Source: OCS116 sp051531935 (GTDB lineage: Bacteria > Pseudomonadota > Alphaproteobacteria > Rhizobiales > OSC116). Taken from it: a stretch of 64,000 nt of DNA. Where the stretch lies: the NCBI GenBank assembly GCA_051531935.1, contig JAOPTR010000016.1, positions 248,001 through 312,000 of the forward strand, given 5' to 3'. Position numbers and translations under genes: made by a program. The notes under the pieces were generated by a model. The model was not told the origin of the DNA. It saw nothing but the letters and a program-made list of their open reading frames with translations, and searched no databases. Below, piece by piece: positions 25,249-33,683 of the stretch (positions are counted from its first letter, which is position 1; each line of letters begins with the position of its first letter).

Positions 25249-28041
25249 CTAACCAACTTTCTGAGGTTGGTTTTCCAATGCAATTCTTTTATACACTTCC
25301 GACAATGGCATAGGCTTACCGTAAAGGTAGCCTTGCCCAATTTGGCAACCCGCAGCTTTAAGCAAAATCAGCATATCCTCTGTTTCCACCCCCTCAGCAA
25401 GTACCGTTTTATCAAGCGAATGCCCAAGGGACACAATAGACGTCAATAATGCATCTGCTTTAGCCGATTTCCCAATATTCATAATAAAACTACGGTCAAT
25501 TTTAATTTTATCAAACGGCAATTGGGTTAGATATTCCAAACTAGAATAACCAGTTCCAAAGTCATCCATGGCAATTTTTACATCTAGTTTTTGAATTTCA
25601 GTCAGAATTTTAATCACATTCTCAACATCGTGCATCATCATGCTTTCAGTTATTTCCAACTCAAGGCGATGCGGTTTTATGCCCGTTAACTCAATGTATT
25701 TTTTACAAAGAGCAACCATGTCCGACCCCCTCAATTGAGCGGGTGAAACATTAATCGCAACCGTCAGATGGTCAGGCCATTTTGCAGCATCTACACAGCC
25801 CATTTTAAGCACCTGTTCACCTATCTCAATAATAAGCCCATACTCTTCGGCAACAGGTATAAATTCATCTGGAAAACGCAAACCTTTATGTGGGTCTTGC
25901 CATCTAATAAGCGCTTCAAAACCAATCAGTTGCCGCGTCAACACATCATGTTGAGGTTGGTAATATAAAACAAATTCTTCATTATCAATCGCACGTCGAA
26001 TTTCACCTTTAAGGCGGCGTTTCTCCAACACTTTATTCGCCAAATCTTCTTCATAAAAGAACCAATTTAAAGTCGCCGAATTTATGGCATATTCCAATGC
26101 TTGGTTCGCATTATTAAGCAAGATGTCCGCCACATCACCATCTTTGGGCGCCAATACAACCCCCATAGATATAGAGGCAACAATCTTTTGTCCCTTTAAG
26201 TCTATTGGTGCTTTAAATATATCATATACCTGTTGTAAAAGCTCGTCTTGTTGGGTGCGGTTACCGGCGTTTATACGGTTAAAAATCAGACCAAACGTAT
26301 GGTCTGCATATCGTGCTAAAGTCACTCTATCACCTAGATTTTTCCGAAGTTTTTCGGCAATCTGGCACAAAGCGTCATCAGCTAATTTATGGCCATAAAT
26401 TTCAGCGATTTCCTTGATAGAATCCACTCTCAACAGCGCAATCATAGCCGATGAGCCACCCATTTCCATGAGGCTTTCTTCCAATTTATTGATAAATTGA
26501 ATTCTGTTGGGCAATTTCGTAAGTGGGTCATTTAACCTCAAATCAATAAGAGCCAATTCAGATTGTTTTTTCGATGCCATAATATTCATTTTTTCGGTTA
26601 TGTCCGAAATCATGAAATTATATAATTTATGAATTTTCTGATCGCTCTTTTTATCAAAGTTCTGTGAGAATTGCGATTTTTTGACCATAATTTCAATGGT
26701 AAATTTCTGCCCTAATTTATTGGTAATGGTTTGCTCCACAATGCCCATCCGCGGGCTATCTTGTGAGGCAGAGTTAATATTGGCAATCAGCTCGTCAATT
26801 CCCGTAATATATTTTAATATAGAATCCCTGTGGTGTACCGCTGTTTTTCTAATCGAAAATATTTGCTGGGCTTTCTGGTTTGCTACCAGCATTTTGCCTT
26901 TGGAGTTGCAAATAATAATGCCCGTCGAGTTATCACTAATCATGTGATTAATAATTGCTTTGTTAAAATTATTCGCGTTTCTTTCTGCAAAATATTTAGC
27001 GGTGCGCGATCTCGCGGCCAAAAACATCTGAAACATAACAGACAAAATTACCGCTACATATAACAGGCTAGAAGCCATTATAATCTGGAAAAAATGGTGC
27101 AATATCACACTGACAATGTAAATGCTAACCATCGCCAAAATATTGACAAAAATACAGCTGATAAATCTTGATCTTTGTAACAAAGTCACCAGTGCAACCA
27201 ATATCATCATTGCAATAAGCAGGATTAATTTATTATCAATTGTTGTGAAAACATGCCCTGCGGCTAAGGTTTCATAGGCCAACGCATGGATGTAAACACC
27301 CGAGATGCGGCCATATTTGGGCGCAGAATAAATATCACCCAAATCAATTGCGGTCGCACCAATTAATATTTTTTTATTTGCAATTTTAGCGCTATTAAAA
27401 TTATTTTGCAGAATGTCTTTAACTGAATATTTTGCAATCTGGTTAAGATCAATCGAGTAATCTATCAAAAACGAAGGACGAGACAAATCGTCTTTTCCCC
27501 ACATTTTACTGGCGATTGATATGCGGTTATTATCTGCGAACAGAGAATAGTTAAAAACCCGTCCAGTTTCATCTGGCACAACATTAGCATTCGCCAATGT
27601 CGCATTGTCTGCCAAAATTCCAATAGGTACATTTTCACTAAACACGGTTTTGCCATCAAGAGTTTTTTGAGCACTTGTGATAACTGTCGGCAAAATAACG
27701 GGATAATTTACCTGCTTAATCGCTTCTGCAAAAGCAAAATCATCTTTTAAACTAGATTTAGAGCTAAAATCCACATCAAAAGCAACGGATTTTGGTGATG
27801 CGCTGTTCAACTTAAGAAGCAGTTCCGCATATATGCTGCGCTTCCATGGCCAACTATTAAAGTGTTTTAGGCTTTCGCTGTCTATTTCAATAATCAGTAA
27901 ATCATCAGAGACTGGTAAATCAATTTGGCTAAATTTACTCACCAGATCATGTTGGTTCAACTCGTTAAAGTTAACCGTAAAATTTATAATGGGCAGCATG
28001 GCAAGTAATATCACTGCCGTTGCAAATTTACTAAAACTCAT
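25249..28041 (-). CDS. CHASE2-PAS-GGDEF-EAL protein, probable cyclic-di-GMP phosphodiesterase
   Basis: This 930-aa inner-membrane signalling protein has an N-terminal TM helix, a periplasmic CHASE2 sensor domain (about 20-270), three TM helices (about 275-350), a PAS-like domain (about 370-490), GGDEF (about 505-660) and EAL (about 670-920). The GGDEF signature is degenerate (LARYADHTFGLIF), so cyclase activity is unlikely. The EAL domain keeps its key residues: FEALIRW, LELEITES, MDDFGTGYSS, DKIKIDRSF, LAEGVET and GQGY. The ATG at 28041 fits the TM1 start; an in-frame TTG lies 12 codons upstream. It converges on the FecR-domain gene, a plausible partner on the periplasmic side. Confidence 0.9.
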   Translation of the reverse strand: MSFSKFATAVILLAMLPIINFTVNFNELNQHDLVSKFSQIDLPVSDDLLIIEIDSESLKHFNSWPWKRSIYAELLLKLNSASPKSVAFDVDFSSKSSLKDDFAFAEAIKQVNYPVILPTVITSAQKTLDGKTVFSENVPIGILADNATLANANVVPDETGRVFNYSLFADNNRISIASKMWGKDDLSRPSFLIDYSIDLNQIAKYSVKDILQNNFNSAKIANKKILIGATAIDLGDIYSAPKYGRISGVYIHALAYETLAAGHVFTTIDNKLILLIAMMILVALVTLLQRSRFISCIFVNILAMVSIYIVSVILHHFFQIIMASSLLYVAVILSVMFQMFLAARSRTAKYFAERNANNFNKAIINHMISDNSTGIIICNSKGKMLVANQKAQQIFSIRKTAVHHRDSILKYITGIDELIANINSASQDSPRMGIVEQTITNKLGQKFTIEIMVKKSQFSQNFDKKSDQKIHKLYNFMISDITEKMNIMASKKQSELALIDLRLNDPLTKLPNRIQFINKLEESLMEMGGSSAMIALLRVDSIKEIAEIYGHKLADDALCQIAEKLRKNLGDRVTLARYADHTFGLIFNRINAGNRTQQDELLQQVYDIFKAPIDLKGQKIVASISMGVVLAPKDGDVADILLNNANQALEYAINSATLNWFFYEEDLANKVLEKRRLKGEIRRAIDNEEFVLYYQPQHDVLTRQLIGFEALIRWQDPHKGLRFPDEFIPVAEEYGLIIEIGEQVLKMGCVDAAKWPDHLTVAINVSPAQLRGSDMVALCKKYIELTGIKPHRLELEITESMMMHDVENVIKILTEIQKLDVKIAMDDFGTGYSSLEYLTQLPFDKIKIDRSFIMNIGKSAKADALLTSIVSLGHSLDKTVLAEGVETEDMLILLKAAGCQIGQGYLYGKPMPLSEVYKRIALENQPQKVG
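25251..25276 (+). terminator. Probable terminator of the fecR-like gene
   Basis: A 7-bp perfect stem (25251-25257 with 25266-25272) is followed by a short T-run on the plus strand, 30 bp past the stop. It lies within the last codons of the convergent GGDEF-EAL gene, so the hairpin is partly coding on the other strand. Confidence 0.5.
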
Positions 28042-28119
28042 AAAACACCAAAAATTGATTATGAGCAAATTTAACAAATTAGATTTAAAATATAGTTTAA
28101 TTTTGTTTAATTTGTCTGG

Positions 28120-28722
28120 TTATTTAGTATTGATCGCAGCGCGAATAATCGGCACCCAGAGTGCGTAACCTAAAGAGGTTACATGTATACCGTCATTTTC
28201 AAAATATTTTTGCATCGGCAACCCATTACGACCAACTAAACACGACATAATATCCAAATATTCTGCTTGAGGGTCTGATTCAAGTGCAGCCTTTAGTAAA
28301 TTGTTATATTTGGTATATTCCTCATGCCATATCCAACGCGATGGCCCTGTTTTTATACCTAAATAAGTCACCTTCACATTCGGAAAATCAGCACGCAATA
28401 TTTTATGAAACTCTTGTTGCTGCGCCAAAATATCCTCAGCAGTACAGCCGTCTGACGCAATGTCATTTTCACCAAAATATACGAGTATATGCCGTGGCTT
28501 CAAGGGCTTTAATACACGTTCATAATGTTCCAATGCGCCTTCATAAGTAGCGCCACCAAAGCCCGCATTGATGAATGATAAATCACCAATATCCTCAACC
28601 ATCCGATGCCAATAAGTAAATGACGATGAACCATAAAGCACAACAGAATTATCAATCGCACCACGACGTTCTATTTGAGCCATTAAACTCGCAACATCGT
28701 CCATATAACTTTTGTCTGTCAT
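28120..28722 (-). CDS. SGNH/GDSL-family hydrolase
   Basis: The 200-aa protein has the SGNH blocks in order: the nucleophile Ser in VVLYGSSSF (block I), Gly in NAGFGGATY (block II), Asn in YFGENDI (block III) and the Asp/His pair in NDGIHVTSLGY (block V). An esterase or acyl-hydrolase activity is expected; the substrate is unknown. There is no signal peptide, so it is probably cytoplasmic. The ATG at 28722 with a GAAAGAAG site is preferred over the TTG 12 codons upstream. It is divergent from allE, but nothing ties it to purine metabolism. Confidence 0.82.
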   Translation of the reverse strand: MTDKSYMDDVASLMAQIERRGAIDNSVVLYGSSSFTYWHRMVEDIGDLSFINAGFGGATYEGALEHYERVLKPLKPRHILVYFGENDIASDGCTAEDILAQQQEFHKILRADFPNVKVTYLGIKTGPSRWIWHEEYTKYNNLLKAALESDPQAEYLDIMSCLVGRNGLPMQKYFENDGIHVTSLGYALWVPIIRAAINTK

Positions 28723-28854
28723 GCCACTTCTTTCAAATAAATATTGATAGACCTTCAATTCTAATTATATAATAAGTTACAAAAACTCTGGTATATATAG
28801 TTAACTTTATATTAACAGGGTGAATACAGAAGACAAGCCATCCGAAAGAATTAT

Positions 28855-29697
28855 ATGTTTAATAAAGCTCCACAATATTACGCGCCCAACGGCGACATGC
28901 CTGACCAACGCCAAATTATGACTGACCGCGCGGTGTTTACCGATGCCTATGCCGTCATCCCCAAAGGGGTGATGACCGACATAGTGACAAGTTTTATTCC
29001 GCACTGGAAAAATTCCCGATTTTGGGTCATCGCCCGTCCATTAAGCGGCTTTGCCGAAACTTTTTCGCATTACATCGCAGAAATCGCACCTGAAGGCGGC
29101 AGTGTTCAGCCCGAAAATGACGATAGTGTTGAGAGTGTTATCTTTGTGGTCGCTGGCAGCATAGACCTAACAATTGACGATAAAATGCACAAGCTAGATG
29201 TCGGCGGTTACGCGTTTCTACCCCCAAAATGCGATTGGCAATTGCACAATTCATCAAGTGCCAACGCCAATTTTCATTGGATACGCAAACGCTATGTGGC
29301 AGCCGATGGCATAGACATGCCAACAGCTTTTGTAACTTCAGATCAAGAAGTATCACCCATGGAAATGCCAAATACTGATGGCACGTGGGCGACGACAAGA
29401 TTTGCAGAACCAACAGATTTACGCCACGATATGCACGTCAACATCGTATCGTTTAAGCCAGGTGGTAACATTCCATTTGCCGAAACGCATGTGATGGAGC
29501 ATGGCCTTTACGTATTGCAAGGCAAGGCCGTTTACCGCCTCAATCAAGATTGGGTCGAGGTTGAAGCTGGCGATTATATGTGGCTGCGCGCATTTTGCCC
29601 ACAAGCCTGTGTTGCGGCTGGGCCAGAACCATTTCGCTACTTATTGTATAAAGATGTAAACCGCCACATGTCGTTCGACATAAAAAGCGGCAAATAG
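28855..29697 (+). CDS. allE: (S)-Ureidoglycine aminohydrolase (AllE)
   Basis: This bicupin enzyme (280 aa) converts (S)-ureidoglycine to (S)-ureidoglycolate plus ammonia, following allantoate hydrolysis. The N-terminal cupin has IFVVAGSIDLTIDD and GGYAFLPPKCDW. The C-terminal cupin holds the expected Mn ligands in FAETHVMEHGLYVLQG (Glu and two His) and the Gln of CPQAC, matching the E. coli AllE pattern. It heads a two-gene unit with the purine permease. Having AllE together with AllA implies the allantoate amidohydrolase route rather than allantoicase, yet no allC is in this window. Confidence 0.92.
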   Translation: MFNKAPQYYAPNGDMPDQRQIMTDRAVFTDAYAVIPKGVMTDIVTSFIPHWKNSRFWVIARPLSGFAETFSHYIAEIAPEGGSVQPENDDSVESVIFVVAGSIDLTIDDKMHKLDVGGYAFLPPKCDWQLHNSSSANANFHWIRKRYVAADGIDMPTAFVTSDQEVSPMEMPNTDGTWATTRFAEPTDLRHDMHVNIVSFKPGGNIPFAETHVMEHGLYVLQGKAVYRLNQDWVEVEAGDYMWLRAFCPQACVAAGPEPFRYLLYKDVNRHMSFDIKSGK

Positions 29698-29703
29698 TTT
29701 CTG

Positions 29704-29787
29704 CATCCATTCTGGAGGGAATGGGTGGAAGAAAAAGCTCTCGGGGAGCTAAATAACAGGCCATGCCTAAATGAAAGGCATGGCCTG
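29704..29787 (+). other. Structured leader with three consecutive stem-loops
   Basis: The 106-bp gap between allE and the permease gene contains three hairpins in a row. Their stems are 9 bp (29704-29712/29719-29727, one G-U), 5 bp (29736-29740/29746-29750) and 12 bp, perfect (29757-29768/29776-29787). No T-run follows any of them on the plus strand, so they are not simple terminators. The permease ribosome site (AAGGGAAG) lies just after the last stem. It could be a processing or stability element or a ligand-responsive leader. Confidence 0.6.
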
Positions 29788-29803
29788 AATAAAAGGGAAG
29801 AAA

Positions 29804-31174
29804 ATGGCAACAAATAATTCAATTGGAACGCAAGAGCAATTGCGCGATCCAAATTACACACCTAGTTTAGGCAAGGCAATACCACTTGGTATTCAGCATG
29901 TTCTGGCTATGTTTGTGGCAAATGTCACCCCTGCAATTATCCTTGCGGGTGTTGCTGGTTTCGGCTTTGGTTCAAACTCACCAGATTTTCCGCAACTGTT
30001 ATATATGATTCAAATGTCGATGCTATTTGCAGGCATCGCGACATTATTTCAAACCATCGGCATGGGCCCTGTTGGCGCAAAATTGCCCATCGTGCAAGGC
30101 ACAAGTTTTGCGTTTTTACCAATTATGATTCCACTTGTTGCAGGCAAAGGCGTTGATGGCCTTGCCGCCTTGTTTACAGGGGTATTAATTGGTGGTGTTT
30201 TCCATGCGCTTATTGGCACATTTATTGGTAAAATACGTTTCGCATTGCCGCCATTGGTCACTGGTTTAGTGGTTACAATGATTGGCTTAGCATTGGTTAA
30301 AGTCGGCATTCAATATGCTGCTGGTGGCGTTCCAAAAGTTGGCACGCCCGAATATGGCAGCCTGCTAAGTTGGTCTGCAGCCATCCTTGTTATCTTGGTT
30401 ACATTAGGTTTGAAATTCTTCACCAAAGGCATGCTGTCAATTTCTGCTGTTATCATTGGCATGATTGTTGGTTATATTTACGCCCTCATGGTCGGTATTT
30501 TAAGCTTCGATGCCATTGCAGGTAGCTGGAACAATTCAGCCGCATTTGCTTTCCCTCAACCATTCAAATATGGTTTTGAAATCACAGCTGCCGCAGTAAT
30601 TGGCTTCTGTCTTATGGCTTTTGTTTCTGCCATCGAAACTGTTGGCGATGTATCAGGCATTACCAAAGGTGGTGCTAACCGCGAAGCGACTGACAAAGAA
30701 ATCCAAGGCGCAACATTTGCCGATGGTTTAGGTACAGCAATTGCAGGTATTTTTGGTGGTTTACCAAACACTTCATTTAGCCAAAATGTCGGCTTGGTGG
30801 CGATGACAGGCGTGATGAGCCGTCATGTGGTTACCATTGGTGCCATATTCCTTATCATTTGTGGTCTCGTGCCAAAAGTTGGTTCGGTTATCCGCACAAT
30901 ACCTATCGAGGTCTTAGGTGGCGGCGTTATGGTTATGTTTGGTATGGTTGTAGCTGCAGGTATTTCTATGCTGTCTTCAGTTAAATGGGACAAACGCAAC
31001 ATGGTTATTTTCGCCATTGCAATTTCCGTTGGCCTTGGTTTGCAACTAGAACCAGGCGCAGTGCAGCATTTACCAGGCACATTCAAAACACTTATGGTTT
31101 CAGGCCTTCTGCCTTCAGCCATTATTGCCATCGTTCTAAACTTAGTGCTTCCAGAAAGTACAGACGAAGAATAA
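29804..31174 (+). CDS. NCS2-family purine permease (xanthine/urate type)
   Basis: This proton-symporter-type permease of 456 aa has about 12-14 membrane segments. NCS2 landmarks are IVQGTSFAF in TM3, AFVSAIETVGDVSGI in TM8 (the conserved Glu) and PNTSFSQNVGLVAMTGVMSR in TM10, the signature that separates xanthine/urate permeases from uracil ones. It follows allE on the same strand, which supports uptake of xanthine or urate for the oxidative pathway encoded downstream. A strong intrinsic terminator ends the unit. Confidence 0.9.
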   Translation: MATNNSIGTQEQLRDPNYTPSLGKAIPLGIQHVLAMFVANVTPAIILAGVAGFGFGSNSPDFPQLLYMIQMSMLFAGIATLFQTIGMGPVGAKLPIVQGTSFAFLPIMIPLVAGKGVDGLAALFTGVLIGGVFHALIGTFIGKIRFALPPLVTGLVVTMIGLALVKVGIQYAAGGVPKVGTPEYGSLLSWSAAILVILVTLGLKFFTKGMLSISAVIIGMIVGYIYALMVGILSFDAIAGSWNNSAAFAFPQPFKYGFEITAAAVIGFCLMAFVSAIETVGDVSGITKGGANREATDKEIQGATFADGLGTAIAGIFGGLPNTSFSQNVGLVAMTGVMSRHVVTIGAIFLIICGLVPKVGSVIRTIPIEVLGGGVMVMFGMVVAAGISMLSSVKWDKRNMVIFAIAISVGLGLQLEPGAVQHLPGTFKTLMVSGLLPSAIIAIVLNLVLPESTDEE

Positions 31175-31189
31175 TCGGTTAATATATAA

Positions 31190-31228
31190 AGCCTAGGGAT
31201 TATCATCACGTAATCCCTAGGCTCTTTT
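31190..31228 (+). terminator. Intrinsic terminator after the purine permease
   Basis: A perfect 13-bp stem (31190-31202 with 31211-31223), 8-nt loop and a CTTTT tail lie 16 bp past the permease stop. Confidence 0.9.
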
Positions 31229-31529
31229 AAATTCATAAAAACCTTCAATAAATTATGTAAATTAAATGGCCTCCATCCAGATGATACCACATATAATCCA
31301 TTGCCTATTTCTAGATTTCTAACTGAATGGCTATGCACTCCAAGCCCTACCAAAATCTAATGAGCTCACACCATGTCCGTAAAACAGCGGTAGCACATTT
31401 ACATGCGCCTATCATTAATGCAGCTAAGCAGTCTATGTATAAACCATTCCTTGAGCTAGGCCTTCAATATAATAGCCACTGCATTCATCCACGTCCCTTG
31501 ATCCTTGCATAACAACCCATCTAAAAGCC
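31229..31529. other. Gene-free stretch between convergent operons
   Basis: About 300 bases lie between the permease terminator and the terminator of the second BMP gene. Short open readings occur on both strands, but none has a ribosome site or recognisable product. I see no RNA gene, repeat or mobile-element remnant here. Confidence 0.5.
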
Positions 31530-31566
31530 AAAAAAAAGCAGCATTCAAATCAATGAATGCTGCTTT
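31530..31566 (-). terminator. Intrinsic terminator after the second BMP gene
   Basis: A perfect 13-bp stem (31535-31547 with 31554-31566) with a 6-nt loop is followed on the minus strand by a long T-run, 25 bp past the stop of the BMP gene. This is a textbook terminator. Confidence 0.93.
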
Positions 31567-31591
31567 AAATTCTTGTCGGTTTAAAACTAAC

Positions 31592-32650
31592 TTAGTTAGT
31601 TTCGACGCCTTGTACATACCAGTCCATGCCAGCAAGTGCGCCATCGTCAAGGCTTTCGCCTTCTTTAACAGCAATTTCACCCGCTTGGTTAGTGATAGGG
31701 CCAGCAAACGGAAGCAATGCACCAGAGCGGATAGCTTCTTTAGTTTTCTCAGCCATTGCTGCAGTTTCAGGAGCCATGTTTTTAAACTCAGTCATGTGAA
31801 CCATGCCTTGTTTAATGCCATCCCAAGTATTTACAGATGTCCATGTACCGTCCATAACAGCTTGTGTACGTTCGATGTAATAAGGTGCCCAATCATCAAC
31901 AATTGCAGTCATTTGAGCCGTAGGGCCAAATTTAGCCATGTCAGATGCTTGTCCAAAAGCTTTAAGGCCTTTTTCTTCGGCAATCTGCATTGGCGCAGTT
32001 GAATCAGTATGTTGAGTGATAATGTCTACACCTTGTGCAGCAAATACTTTAACAGCATCAGCTTCTTTACCAGGGTCATACCAAGAGTTAACCCAAATAA
32101 CTTTTAGCTTAAATTCTGGGTTTACAGATTGTGCACCAAGTAGGAACGAGTTAATGCCACGTACAACTTCAGGAATTGGGAAAGAACCAATATAACCAGC
32201 AACACCAGTTTTAGATTCTTTAGCAGCGATTTGACCAATGATATAACGACCTTCATAAAAACGTGCGCCATATGAAGAAACATTTTCAGATTGTTTATAA
32301 CCAGTTGCATGCTCAAATTTAACATTTGGGAATTTTTTCGCAACATTCAATGTTGGGTCCATGTAACCAAATGATGTTGTGAAAATAAGGCCAGCGCCTT
32401 GGCGTGCCATACGTGTGATTACGCGTTCAGCATCAGGGCCTTCAGCAACTTTTTCAACCGAAATGGTTTCAACAGCATCGCCAAATTTTTCTTGCACAGC
32501 AATACGGCCTTGCTCATGTTGGAAAGTCCAACCGCCATCGCCCGTGTCACCCACGTAAACAAAACCAACTTTAAGTTTGTCAGCAGCCATCGCTGCTGTC
32601 GTCATGGATAGCAAAGCACCAACTGCCATTGCTTTTTTAAAGAAACTCAT
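31592..32650 (-). CDS. BMP-family ABC transporter substrate-binding protein (second system)
   Basis: The 352-aa secreted protein has a signal peptide (about 1-22, ending AMA) and a canonical BMP/PnrA fold. Its VGDTGDGGWTFQHEQG segment near the N-terminus is the usual ligand-loop motif. GVAGYIGSFPIPEVVRGINSF, WVNSWYDPGKEADA, AAQGVDIITQHTDS and GQASDM follow. It is the last gene of its operon (ATPase, two permeases, then this gene) and has its own likely promoter and a strong terminator. Position inside the purine-degradation region suggests a purine nucleobase or nucleoside ligand. Confidence 0.9.
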   Translation of the reverse strand: MSFFKKAMAVGALLSMTTAAMAADKLKVGFVYVGDTGDGGWTFQHEQGRIAVQEKFGDAVETISVEKVAEGPDAERVITRMARQGAGLIFTTSFGYMDPTLNVAKKFPNVKFEHATGYKQSENVSSYGARFYEGRYIIGQIAAKESKTGVAGYIGSFPIPEVVRGINSFLLGAQSVNPEFKLKVIWVNSWYDPGKEADAVKVFAAQGVDIITQHTDSTAPMQIAEEKGLKAFGQASDMAKFGPTAQMTAIVDDWAPYYIERTQAVMDGTWTSVNTWDGIKQGMVHMTEFKNMAPETAAMAEKTKEAIRSGALLPFAGPITNQAGEIAVKEGESLDDGALAGMDWYVQGVETN

Positions 32651-32699
32651 TTTATTCTCCCTATTTTACTTTAGAATTTATTTTCAAATTTTATCTATA

Positions 32700-32728
32700 C
32701 TTATAAATATTTACACCAGTTTGTTCAA
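32700..32728 (-). promoter_or_regulatory. Probable promoter of the second BMP gene
   Basis: On the minus strand, TTGAAC (32723-32728) and TATAAG (32700-32705) are spaced 17 bp apart, a good sigma-70-like match, about 50 bp before the ATG. It lies in the 112-bp gap after the second permease and would let the binding protein be made independently of the membrane genes. Confidence 0.55.
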
Positions 32729-32762
32729 GCATTTATTGTCTGGTTCACATAGGTAATTGGCC

Positions 32763-33683
32763 TTATCTATCTGGCACAAAAGATTGTCCTAAACATGTCG
32801 GTGTGTTCAATTTTGCAAGCGTGGCGTTTCTGGAAATTATCACCAAAGCTACAATCGTAACCAAATATGGCAATGCCGATAGAAGCTGCGACGGAATGTT
32901 AATCCCCACACCTTGCACATATAACCCCATAATCCAAACTGTACCAAAAAGATAAGCGCCCATAAATATGCGGCGTGGCATCCATGTGGCAAAAACCACA
33001 AGCGCCAAGGCAATCCACCCACGGCCTGCTGTCATGTCTTCAATCCATTGTGGTGTATAGGCAAGTGACAAATACCCACCAGCAAGCCCTGAGCAAGCGC
33101 CGCCAAACAAAATGGTTAAATAACGTACTTTCGTCACACTGTAACCAAGCGCATGAGCCGATGTATGGCTATCGCCCACCGCCCTAATAATCAGGCCAGT
33201 ACGGGTTTTAAACAAAACATGTTGTACAACAAATACCAATGCAATTGAAAGGTAAACCAATATATCCTGTCCAAATATAATTTTACCAATATAAGGAATG
33301 TCGGTTAAATATGGAATGTTCAACGCAGGTAATTTATTGCCCGGAAACCCAGTTAAAGGCTCTCCAATAAGTCCCGATAATCCTAAGCATAAAATCGTCA
33401 ATGCTAAACCAGTTGCCATTTGGTTGGTCACAAATGTCTGCGTTAACAACCCAAATAATAACGACATGGCCATGCCCGCAAACATAGATGCCAAAACACC
33501 TAGTATAAGTGAGCCAGAATGATAAGACACCAAAAAGCCAAATACAGCGCCCATTACCATCATGCCTTCAACGCCCAAATTCAGCACGCCAGAACGTTCA
33601 ACCACTAACTCACCAATAGCGGCTAATAATAGCGGCGTTGCAGCGGTGATAATGGTAAGAATTACAGCTTCAATTCCTATCAT
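32763..33683 (-). CDS. BMP-type ABC transporter permease, shorter subunit (second system)
   Basis: This 306-aa inner-membrane protein has the BPD_transp_2 signature LVVERSGVLNLGVEGMMVMGAVFGF near the N-terminus, the AVGDSHTSAHALG loop and TAGRGWIALALVVFATW. It is homologous to the 314-aa permease of the first system. Its start overlaps the stop of the upstream permease gene by 4 bp. The binding-protein gene follows after 112 bp. Confidence 0.9.
   Translation of the reverse strand: MIGIEAVILTIITAATPLLLAAIGELVVERSGVLNLGVEGMMVMGAVFGFLVSYHSGSLILGVLASMFAGMAMSLLFGLLTQTFVTNQMATGLALTILCLGLSGLIGEPLTGFPGNKLPALNIPYLTDIPYIGKIIFGQDILVYLSIALVFVVQHVLFKTRTGLIIRAVGDSHTSAHALGYSVTKVRYLTILFGGACSGLAGGYLSLAYTPQWIEDMTAGRGWIALALVVFATWMPRRIFMGAYLFGTVWIMGLYVQGVGINIPSQLLSALPYLVTIVALVIISRNATLAKLNTPTCLGQSFVPDR

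Noticed and set aside
24876..25340. Ser/Leu/Phe-rich reading on the minus strand opposite the lysine-rich tail
   Set aside because: It is the mirror of the AAG/GAC-rich repeat of the FecR gene; its composition is explained entirely by that, and it has no domain or ribosome site.
30823..31353. 176-codon minus-strand reading antisense to the purine permease
   Set aside because: It overlaps a clear NCS2 gene and shows no recognisable domain; the real gene explains the sequence.
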